Below, piece after piece: positions 32,901 to 44,900 of a stretch of 64,000 bases of DNA (positions are counted from its first letter, which is position 1; each line of letters begins with the position of its first letter). A program made the translations under genes and the position numbers. The notes beneath the pieces were generated by a model, which saw only the letters and a list, made by a program, of their open reading frames with translations, had not been told where the DNA came from and searched no databases. Location: contig OX589588.1 in NCBI GenBank assembly GCA_951329385.1, positions 124,001 through 188,000 of the forward strand, given 5' to 3'. This stretch comes from Polia nebulosa (taxonomy: Eukaryota > Arthropoda > Insecta > Lepidoptera > Noctuidae).

Positions 32901-35900
32901 GGAAGTACCTAATGGTGAAGAAATCGACACTGAGTAACGGTCTGGATCTGTTGTCAGCAGAAGGTCCAAGCAATTGGCTGTGTGCGAATCAACATCCGGC
33001 ACCCTCGTTGCCCCCTGGACCAGCTGGGTAAGATTTAACGCCAGCGCTAGCTTATACGTCTCTTGTCCAGCATGGTCTGTGTACTGGTATGGGAAGAGCC
33101 ACTCCTGATGGTGGGCGTTGAAGTCCCCCAGTAACACCAATTGGGCTGAAGGGTACCGTTGCTGAGCCACATCCGCCGCTTTACTCAGGTGTTGTGTGAG
33201 CCCAGTTGTCCCCAGATCACCGCTGTGCGAACGGTAGACACAGGCGTAGACAATTTTATCTAGGCCTGTGTCCACTAGGACCCAAAGAGTTGAGAACCTG
33301 GAGTCCTCAAGGTTACGGAGACGCCGATAGCAGATGTCGTCCCGGGCGTACATGCATATACCAGCGCGTGGCTTAAAATTGTGCTCCAGGGTAAACCCTG
33401 GGTAAGATAGGTACGCCACGTCAGACGGACATCCGATCTGCGTCTCCGAAAGGAATAAGAGAGCTGGCTTCTCAGTCTCTAGGTGGTGGTGGACTGCGGC
33501 GAGATTTGAGTGCAGACCTCGAATGTTGGATAGGTGCACTTTGTGTGAGAGGGAGTGCTGCCGCTGTACAGCTTTTTTCTTTTTATTGCCTTTCATTATT
33601 GAAGAGTGAAGGAAGGAGAGGAGAAGGAAGTGAAATGAGGTTCCATGCTGGCTACCTTCAGGCACGCACTGACAGGACGGTATCATTGGGGGACTAGTCT
33701 GGAGACTGCGGGGACGCCCGAGCCCCCCCGGGCATGTCCATCGGGCCCTCTCGTCTGGTCGCCAACCAGCACGATGGTGCATTCCGGGATTTTTCGTCAG
33801 TTGGCGGGGCAGCCTTTCGTGTGTGGCTAGTACACTACTTGGGCCCCCTACTAACTGCGGTCGGCCAGCGGCGCACCGTGCCTCGGATCCCGCTACCCTC
33901 CGCGACTAGTCTCCCGATACATCCATATCAGCGCGAGCCCGGTTGGTCTGCCTGCAATGGAACAACTATTTCGACCCAACTCCTCTGGATTGGCTACACT
34001 GAGCATCGTACCGGAACACGGCCAGGCCGCTTGGCGGTACGTCTTTGCCCAGTGGGTGGTCGCAAGCCATCGGTCGAAACCTACCACCAGTTTGTGTCAC
34101 CTGATTAGCACCACCCGGGGACCACGTGTAGGGACTCAATGGGTATTCTCCTACGGACGCGGGTGACTCGGCCCCCTCCTTTTTTTTCGTCGGTTAAAAA
34201 TGCAAAATAACTTTAATTTCGGAAGTCGGTGTTTCTAGTTTGGATTCTTCGTTATTTGACACCGACTTCCGAAATTAAAGTTATTTTGCATTTTTTTAGT
34301 ATTATAATATGGAAGTCGGTTGTATTTTTTTTGTAAAAAGTTTTTTATTTTTCACTTTTTAGTTGTTTTACCCCATTCTAAAACTAAATTAATAGTAAAG
34401 TTATGCCCGAATTCATAGCCCCAAAAATAGGGAATTTGAACGTAGTTGGTGAAATTAGGGTGTATCAGGGTGAACTGTACAAATCTGTATACCCCTTCAG
34501 AGCGCATCAGCGTGATATAATGTTGTGAAGTGGTGAAAACAATATACAGACATGCGATTGCAGCAATTCTGGAAGGTTTGCTATCATTTATTGAAGAGTT
34601 CCATTGTGTATCTCCGAAGTCTTTCATCAGATCTTCACCAAATTAAAATGGGACCTAGGGAATAGGACAAATGTGAAGCAACAGCTTTCAAATAAAAAAA
34701 AAATCTTCATAATCGGTTCACGTAGTAAGAAGTTATGAGGTAACACACATAAAAAAACAATAAAAATAAAAATAAAAAAAAAATAAAAAAAATACAGGCG
34801 AATTGAGAACCTCCTCCTTTTTTGAAGTCGGTTAAAAAATAACTTTAATTTCGGATGTCGGTGTCAAATAACGAAGAAATAAAATGCAAACACTGAATTC
34901 CAAAATTAAAGTTTTTATTTTTAGTGAAAGTTTTTTTTTTAAGTCGGTTGTTTTTTCAATTTAGAGCAATGCGTCACGAACTCAAATTTTTGTTAAAATA
35001 ATAATATTTTGAGGTAACTATTTTAAAATAATAATATTTTGAGGTAACTATTTTGCTGTTCAATCAGTAATTTTGATTAGGATTGGGATTTCTTTTTAAA
35101 TTTAAATAAAATATTATCAATATTTAAAATGAATGCAAACACAGATAATATAATACTAGCGTAGCAATAAGTAATAGAGATTAAAATTCTGATAAAAAGA
35201 GATATATTAATTGTTGGATTGATATTTTAAATATCTTCCGCCTGAAAGTGTTTATTAAATCAATGAGGAGTTGGCAATGTGACGCATATGAGGATGTTAC
35301 ATCGTACTTTGCTAATCGATAGAAATCAATATTTTGTTCAATATTTTATTGGGTTTTTCCACTAGGAATTTCTTAGAGGCTTCCCGGAGGTCAGAGGTTT
35401 GAGGTGTAACAAACCCATGCTCAGAAAGCACGTTAAGCCGTCGGTCCTGCACTTGATCTCTCCCCGGTGGAGTCAAATTGTCGTCCCATCCGACTATGAG
35501 AGTGAGGGAAGTAGGTGCGCACTCACCTAGTCTCTAAATTCGCACTGGAGGTCTGTTATGAATTGAGTCTCAGTAATAACATACGATAACTACATATCTT
35601 ACCCCCGGTTTCTTGAAAGAAATTTATCTTCAGGTCAAAAATAAAATGCTAGTCAAGTGATACAATTGGCGGTAGAAAGTTAATTCAGAAAATCACATTT
35701 GACAATTTGTCATATTGATTTTGTGGTTATTTTCCGGTTAAGGGTTTAGTATGGTACTCGTAGGTATAAGTCCCACACAATGTAACTCTTGAATGTTCTA
35801 ATTTGTTGTTATTATGATGTACTTTATTGGTTTTCATTGTAAGAAGTAAATTAGAAAACCGGCCAAGTGCGAGTCGGACACGCGTATGAAGGGTTCCGTA

Positions 35901-38900
35901 CCATCGTACAAGATTATACGCGTCTACTTATTGCCATTATTAAGATTGAACACAAAAAGCAAAAAAACGTTTCTATTAGGGGAGCCCCCTTTAATTTTTA
36001 ATTAATTTTATGATTTTGTTAATAACGGCAACAGAAATACACATTCTATGAAATTTTCAACCGTAAAAAAAAAAAAAAAAACCTATTACGGATCACGAAA
36101 TACAGCCCGCTGACAGACAGACGGACGGACGGACGGACGAACGGACGACCAGCGGAGGCTTAATAATAGGGTCCTGTTGGTTACCCTTTGGGTACGGAAC
36201 CCTAAATGATAAATGATGTTTATTCAGTAAATAGGTTACAAGGAACACTTTTACACGTCAATGTTTTTTGTCAGTTTAAGCTAGATGAGGCCTAAAAAGG
36301 TAGTTCTCGAGTAGAGTGGCGGTCAAGTGCAAGTCATTTGACAACCATTTGTATATGCAATGTATTTTATGACAAGAAGACGAAAGAAAAAATCTATTTA
36401 TCAATCAGATTAAAATATATATATTTTCATGTTTCAGACATCGTCGTGGGCGAAGACAAACGACTAGATTTTTATTACAACGAAACACTAACGCACACAG
36501 AACAGATTCCGTCAGCTAATGATATCATTTCAGTAACTTACGATCCAGTTCACTACAGGGTGCTGTTTGCCGACCATAACTACCCGAACATGTCAATATC
36601 CAGCTTTGACCTATCAACCAGGAAAATACAACCTTTAGGTACGATAGAAGCAATCTACTACGTGAGGGTCGTTTACGACCCGGTCACACAATTACTGTTT
36701 TGGAAGTATGGAGCTGCTATCTACTCGTTTTCATTAAATCCTGCATCTTCTAACAAAGCAGTTGACGGAAATTTTTTAATTGATACGGATGAGTTCTGCC
36801 GGGATATCGCCGTGGACAGTTGTGAAGGGTACGTTACTAATGATCAGAGGTCGGAATTAGGTAGAGTTATTTACTTGCATCGAAATGTTGATATTAGATA
36901 TTAAATGACAATTATGGGTCTTCCCAGGATTTATAATGGACAATCCCGTGTGGCCAACAATATTACAAATAAATAATAATAAAAACCTCTATTGTTTTCT
37001 TTTGTTCTCACAAGCTTTGTTGTGTGAACTAAAAATGTGGCAACATCGCGCGTGTGCGCATTGGAATTTTGCAACTTCGGACATCCGATGTCATTGATGT
37101 AAATTTGGCAACGTCGCACGTGCAGTGGTTTAAATTGTGTAAAAGTAAATAGCTTTTTTATTTATTAAATCACGGGATTTTTGTGCTCTTTAAAATTAAA
37201 CTCGGGATTTGAGGCACAGAATAACTCTACCTTATTCCGACCTCAACTAATGATATATCATACACACTGACTAAATTAGTGGAACATAAAAAATATCGAT
37301 TTCTTATGTACAGAGTAGTTTTTATTTATTTTGTAATAAAACCAAATATTCCTAAACTTATTATAACTACTTTAAAGAGAGACAGCAATTTTTGTGAGTT
37401 TGTGTAAATAATGTAGGGTAATCTCCGGAACCAAGGCTCCAATTTAAATAATTCTAATACCATTTGACAGGATTATTATTTTTGATGGAATTTGGCTGTA
37501 AAAGTTACACTAAAAGTTATGATGATATTCGTCAACATTGCATGAGCTGCCCAAATAGTTCACATTACATGAAATTAATGTATGGTGATAAATATTCTCT
37601 TAAAAAGTGCTATAAAAACGTCTGCGGTAGAATATTATGTATATCTTTTACGGTTTAATCACAGAAACCATTTTTATGATTTTAAATTTTGGTCTAAAAC
37701 AATGCTTAAATTGCGAAGGTGTTTTTAACATGATACTTTTAATCCTAACGTAAATAAATATAATAAACATCTTGAGTATCTAATTTAGACTAAAATCGTC
37801 CTTAACACTGTTTAATTTAGATGAACATCTTACCAGTTATCGCAAAATTAAAATGACTCGCGCAACAAAATTATTATTACAACGGCGGTCGACGGCAACG
37901 ATGAGCAGTGGCGGCTCAGTGGTTATGTGGCCCGGCTTCAAACCTAGGGATGCGCATTATTTTTAACCGACTTTCGAAAAAGGAGGAGGTTCTATGTTCG
38001 ACTGTATGTTTTTTTTTCTTGCCGACTCCTCCGTCAGTTTTGAAAATCGGTCCACGATTTTCAAAATTCTTTTTTTTTATCCGAAAAAATATACTCCCGT
38101 GGTGGTCCCACATAAATTTTATCGAAATTGCTTCTGCGCTTTTTGAGAAACTGATCAAGAACGAAAAATACGTGTACCTCGATGACGTTTTGGTGTTTTC
38201 CAAATGTTTAAATTCCACCTTCCACGTTCCTTCCTCCACTTATTGGGGTTTTTAGTTCTGGGGTATAACAACTAAAAAGTGAAAAATAATATCAAAAACT
38301 ACAAAAAAAAACAACCGAAAAAAAAATACACTAAAAATTCAAAAATAACTTTAATTTCGGAAGTCGGTGTCAAATAACGAAGAAGTAAAACACAAACACC
38401 GACTTCCGAAATTAAAGTTTTTTTTTAATTTTTTTGTGTATTTTGTGTAATTAGTGTTCCCTCCCACAGAGAGGAGGCCTGTGTCCCAGCAGTGGGACGT
38501 GAATGATAGCTTTCTTAATATAATGTTGTGGGTTATTGATTGTTCTTTAGTTCAAAGTAATTTTTACTAGTTTCCGCCAGCGGCATCACACGCGTGGAAT
38601 TAGTACTTCTCCCCACTATAAATTATAGCCTATATGTTTGTGTTATGTATAAGCTATATTACTGTTGCGTCATCACATCCATCCTCACACTTTCACATTT
38701 ATAATATTAGTGATTGCTATTAGTGTGTTGTTCGAACTGATTTCAAGATTTGATATTCTTTTAGTCTAAGGATAGGGTTGTCGGGAAGTTTAAAGTGTAC
38801 TTTCTTCTACTACCAGTAGAAGAAAGTTCACTTCACACTCTTCGAGTACGGAACCCTAAAAAAAGGGTCAAGATGCTTATTATACTGTGATTTGTAAAGT

Positions 38901-41900
38901 AAAAATGTAAATAAAAAAACTACTTTAGCATCATATCAAAAGTTAGTCAATATAAACAGCACATAAAAAAACTTTTAAACAGTATTGTTTGACGTTGTCC
39001 TGCAACGTAACACAATATTTGTACATCGGTAACCCGATTTTGCTCTAAATTAACGCGGCAGGTGGGGCTGTTTGTCTAGGAACATGTAACAATCCAATAC
39101 ATTTAGATGTTAGTTCACTATTTCAACACTTTGTAAGCCGCCACTCAAATACAATGCGACAGTGAGGTAACGCGTTGATTGTCGTCGTGTAGATAATAAT
39201 CCATATCTGTAATGTTATAAATATTGTACTATTAGCCTTACGTAAAAAATAGATGGATGTTAGCAACTGGAAAGCTCAACTAGTTTTCTCAAAAATACGA
39301 GACGATTTGCTCTGAGCATTTCGAGACCGAGTTTCTTGCAAAAGAGAAAAAAACAACACTTATTTATTAAGGCCCTACTTCCGATTTAGTGCCGTAAAAT
39401 GGTGACTTTTTAAAGCCTACTCCTTGGTAACAGCTAGGGTAAAGGTTTTAAAAATATATATATATATATTTATAATCGATTCATGTACTTTATTTGTGAA
39501 GTACGGTTTTCAATGTGACAAAAAATTAAAAAGACGCTACTCTATTCGCTAATTTGCCTACTCCTCTTAAACGGCTATGATATTTAAAATATTTTTAAAG
39601 AGAGAGATAAAAGTAATTCTTCGTAAGAGGTTCTTTTTAACCGACTTCAAAAAAGAGGAGGATCTCAATTCGTCCGTATGCTTTTTATTATTATTATTTT
39701 TGAATGTTTGTTACGCGATATCTCCGCCATTTGTGAATCGATTTTGATGATTCTTTTTTTGTTTGATCGGTCATACTTCAGAAGTGGTCCCATATAAATT
39801 TAATCGAAATTAATTTAGTATTTTTTGAAAAAATCAACATAAACAAAAAATATGTATACGCAGATGACATTTTGGTTTTCTCCAAATGTTCAAATTCCAT
39901 GTTATTAGGGTTATCCATTCGGGCATAACTTTAATATTTAGTTTTACTTCTGGGGTACAACAACTAAAAAGTAAAAAATAAAAAACTTTTTTACAAAACA
40001 TAGAACCGACTTCTAAAAATTACAAAATAACTTTATTTTTGGAAGTCAGTGTCAAATAACGAAGAAACAAAATATAAACACCGACTTCCGAAAATAAAGT
40101 TATTTTTAACCGACTTCAAAAAAAGGAGGAGGTTCTAAATTCGACTGTATTTTTTTTTTTTTTTTTTATGTGTGTTACCTCATAACTTCTTACTACGTGA
40201 ACCGATTTTGAAGATTTTTTTTTTTATTTGAAAGCTGTTGCTTCACATTTGGTCCCATTTTAATTTGGTGAAGATCTGATGAAGAACTTCGGAGATACAC
40301 AATGGAACCCTTCAATAAATGATAGCAAGCCTTCCAGAATTGCTGCAATCGCATTTCTGTATATTGTTTTCACCACTTCACAACATTACATCACGCTGAT
40401 GCGCTCTGAAGTGGTATACAGATTTGTACAGTCACCTTGATACACCCTAATTTCACCAACTACTTTCAAATTCCCTATTTTTGGGGCTATTAATTCGGGC
40501 ATAACTTTACTATTAATTTAGTTTTAGAATGGGGTAAAACAACTAAAAAGTGAAAAATAAAAAACTTTTTACAAAAAAAATACAACCGACTTCCATAAAT
40601 AATACTAAAAAATGCAAAATAACTTTAATTTCGGAAGTCGGTGTCAAATAACGAAGAAACCAAACTAGAAACACCGACTTCCGAAATTAAAGTTATTTTG
40701 CATTTTTTAGTATTATTTATGGAAGTCGGTTGTATTTTTTTTGTAAAAAGTTTTTGTAATTTTTAGAAGTCGGTTGTATTTTTTGTAAAAAAGTTTTTTG
40801 GAACGAAGTTCCTTATCGCGCGTTGTGAAAGGGGGCTAGACGGAAAAAATTCTTACGAAAAAAGTTGTCACGACACTTTTTGCTATAGTAAGCTATTGTA
40901 AGCTGTGCGGCGTCGCATGTTTCTCTGTCTGTCTCTCTCTCTCTTATAGAAAGCAAGCCAGATATTTTCATTTCTATTTCGCATTTGATCTGAGCTGAGC
41001 TGAGCTGAGCTGAGCTGAGCTGAGCTGAGCTGAGCTGAGCTGAGCTGAGCTGAGCTGAGCTGAGCTGAGCTGAGCTGAGCTTAGCTGATCTGAGCTGAGC
41101 TGAGCTGAGCTGAGCTGCGATGAGATGAGATGAGATGAGATGAGATGATGAAGTATAACTTCTTACGTGCGTGCGTGTGTGCGTAGTTAATAATAAAAAA
41201 AATATTATAAATAAAAAATAAAAAAATTATATTACAATTCCTTCACTAATTAATCGAAAGGAACTTCGTTCCATCCGGGTGTCCCTTGACACCTCTCAAG
41301 TTTTTTATTTCTTCTTTATTTGACACCGACTTCTGAAATTAAGTTTTTTTTTTAATTTTTACTGTATTTTCTTATTTGGAAGTCGGTTGTTTTTTTTAAA
41401 AAAAAGTTTTTTATTATGTGACGTAGTTTACCTAAATCAAACAATATTTTTCAAAGAAAGTCTTACAAAGTAAGGTCAAATCCGTCAAATGTATACAGGC
41501 TGTAAGGGACAAGATACCGCAAACTTTGCGAAAAGGTTACACCTAATGCCGCTAACAAAATTACGATAGTCATTAATCTCGGTAATGATTGGTTACAGAA
41601 ATTGATATTTTCAAGCGCGCAATGTATTGCAAACAACGCGATCTCAACGCGACGCAATAGATGTAGGCACGCGCGAGCACGTAGTATGTAGAACTTACCA
41701 ACACGTCTTACACGCACAAAAACGGCCGTGGAGCCGCACGCTATGCGGCCGTCTCGCTCCGCTTGTATGAATGTACCTACAAGGTCGAACCAAAGTTAAA
41801 GACATCTTTGAACTTAGCTGGGAGTGCAGGTACAGTCAAGTCAGCGTTTTTATGCGTGCGTAAGCCACGCGAGTGTGTGAGGTTGGCTCCGCCCGCATGC

Positions 41901-44900
41901 TTAAGGCCGTTGGCGTAATGCTGAAACTACTCTCTGTTTATCAGAGGTCGAGGTACCAGAGTGTCGATGCCAGTGCAGGTTTTACTACAGAGTAATTAAC
42001 GGCGAATTATTAAAAACAAAACAATGTGCACATTAGATTTTTGCATTCTGATGTCAGACAAAATAGCGATCAGAAAACGAATCGAGTGGAATAGGAAACC
42101 ATTTCACGGGTGCGTCCGTCGACGTCCGTCCGTCCGTCCGTCCCAACGTCGTCACGTTGGGAGCAATATAAAAAAGTGAAGACTTAAAAGAAGCAAAGGA
42201 AGCACTAGTATTTCTAGTTATAACAATCAATTCAATTTAATAAAATTGTTTGATCCTGATAATAATTATTACTTTTCTTTTGAAACCTTGTATGTCATTT
42301 GTGTGAATCACCTTGTCGTGGTGAGTGAAAAGTGACACGCTTGAGTTGTAAGTAAAATATTGACAATGGCGTCTCTATCCGCGCGTCCTGCTGGCAAAAT
42401 TTAATGCTCTGTTTTAAATGTATAGAAGAAAATGTGTATTAATATAAGATGCTATAGTTGAATTGTATTTTAAAAATAAAAACTTTTTTATGTGCCGCTA
42501 TTTTTGTTATGACTCAGCATAATTCGTTTTGAACTTTGTGAATATTCATTGTTGTAAACAAATTACAGGTATATCTATTGGATCACAGAGTACAAGATAG
42601 AGAGGGCTCGGTTTGATGGCTCCGAGAGAGAAGTTTTAATAGATAGTCTTGTTTATGACCAACGAAGCTTGGCCATCGACCAACAGACACAGAAAATGTA
42701 CTGGACGGAAATAAAACCTGTTAATGGTGATTATCAGCTATCTATTGAAAGTGCCGATTTTAATGGAAAAAACAGAACAACATTACATATTATTGTAAGA
42801 AACATAACTTATGGATATTCATTGGCCGTATCAAAAGACTTCATCTACTGGAAGAACCACAATCAAGTAGGAATCTGGCAATTACCGAAGATTCCATCGC
42901 AACATGTGGAAGGAAAACTATTTTCAATGTCTAGCTCAAACTGTTCGGTATGTCATCGTATAGCAGCAAATTACACAATACAGGAACAAATTCAGGGAAC
43001 AAAGTGCTGCGCGGCACTTAAGAATTTGATTTCAAATAACTCGAAGCCTGAGTCTTCAGTTTCAATCTGTCAGAACTATTGTTTGCAAGGAAATTGCAGT
43101 GTCAGTGCTGAGGGACAACCTACATGCAGGTAAACTACATGTTCATCTCATTAAGGACTAACGAAGACTTCTAGGGTCAGCTCAGGATGCTTGAAAAAAG
43201 CAGTTGTATAGCGCTGCGTAGCGAGGCGCCACGAGGTGCATCATGAAGACGCGAGTTTATTATAGATAGATAGATAGATAGATAAAACATTTATTCAGTG
43301 CACACAAAAGACACACAAAATCACAATAAAATTATTTAAACCTACGTATTTATAAACAAAGTGCCAATAAACAAAAAAGGAAAACATACTATACTACTTA
43401 TTCGAATTCTCTCATAATTTTATACGTACATTTTTTTTTAGATAATTTTCTCGCCAACTCGGAAAGATCGCGCAGCGTCCCGTCACATCATGGTGTGAGC
43501 TGACACTGAATCTCTCTCTGGTGAACGTTATTGCTATAATAACTTTCGATGTTAAAAGTGTCTTATAAGCTGTGGGATCTATGAAAGGGCCTTATTTATA
43601 AAAACTTTCTAACCGTAAGCGGATTCTAAATTCAAAAAACTCCTAAAAAATTGAATGAATAATCTGCTAATCAGTGTTTAAACTTGTAGCCTCCACCCGT
43701 TTTATTCCCCCTTAGAAATTGACAAATGAAATAAAGCAGGCGTGTAACTTTTAAAATAAATTTAATGATTAAAGTAGGTATGGTAGTAGCAAGAAGTCGG
43801 AGGCACACAAAATTTGTAGGTCGTGGGTTACGGTTGTCTATTGACACTTCTGCTGAGATAGGTACTTCCCCGTGACTTCAAGGCGAGTTCCCGATGGTCC
43901 CCCAGGCCGGTTACGGAAGATAACTGGTGCTCAGGAAGGCGGTGAACGGTGACAAAGCCGACGAACGGTACGGCAGCGGCGTGGCCGTCGTCTTGCTCAG
44001 CACAGCAACTGGGGAGTGACAAGGTCCTCGGCCCCGCAGCTCCCCAAGTCGATCAGCTCGTAGGTAGCTTGCGAAACTGGACCGGAATTCTTGTCTTAGC
44101 ACCTGGAATACACCGTTCCAGCTTGTCAGTACATGGCCTTATAGCTTCCGTGCTGGGGGGTACCACCGACGACAACAAGAAAGTACCCATCTATTCGTAG
44201 TAGTATTGTCGTGGTGGCGCCTACCAGAACGGAGGTTACATGATAGTATAATAAAACCACTTTCTATACCAGTAAATCACTTTATTATTATCAACTAGAC
44301 ACATACATATTACAGTCTCAATAGTACAGTAACTTCTAATTATAACTAGTATAGACTTTACTATCTTAGACTACTTAGTCAAGACGTCTTCCTAAGTCGA
44401 CTGCCGTCTTCCAATTGCCTTCGCGACCCCCAGGAGTGTAGTTAGTCTCTAATTTTTCCCCACCATGCCGTTATTCGAACGGAATGGCGGTTGGCTGTGT
44501 TGCCAATCGAAATAAATAAAACTCCCGCGTAAGAAATCATGACAATAGCAAGCTTGTGCGAAAAGATAACAGTATAATCATCAAGTTATTTAATCGATTA
44601 AAACGTTAGGAATTAAAGTTTTCAAAATATTATTGTGCTTGAAGGTAGAGGAAAAATGGATAGCATGATTTAGTATAACTTTCAATTTTAAAGCCATTCT
44701 TATATAGGTGCTTACATATTGATATGAAATAAGCTACCGGAAATTAACAAGAACCGGTACACAGAATAATAATTAGCAAAAGGTGACATGCATATGATGT
44801 GCATGATTTGTGTACTATTCAAAACTTACCCTAATTCGGGATTACTACAACACTTATTGCTGCCGATTCTGTTATGCACAAACTAAGCTTAATTTAGGCT

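Larger units (their letters stand above)
30583..34178 (-). mobile_element. Near-intact APE-type LINE nested in repeat copy 2
   Basis: The T run at 30583-30608 is the poly(A) tail, and the 5' end lies near 34170. CCTCCTTTTTTTT occurs at both borders and is the likely target sequence. It codes for endonuclease and reverse transcriptase with one frameshift. No ORF1 is visible, so either the 5' end is truncated or the element never had one. Closest to the jockey/CR1 group; the clade is not settled. It is antisense to the host gene. Confidence 0.85.

Noticed and set aside
32014..34166. Plus-strand ORFs over the LINE at 30.6-34.2 kb
   Set aside because: They are shadows of the minus-strand endonuclease/RT frame.
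36829..36903. Reading the exon 2 frame on to the stop at 36903
   Set aside because: A strong donor GTACGT at 36829 joins to exon 3 in phase and restores a YWTD blade; the unspliced tail has no such feature.
37471..37626. CHH/ITP neuropeptide exon
   Set aside because: Cysteine spacing (13, 2, 19, 4) does not match the family pattern and no dibasic or signal context was found.
43730..44220. Solo LTR with primer-binding site
   Set aside because: The border is suggestive, but neither a partner LTR nor a target duplication was found.
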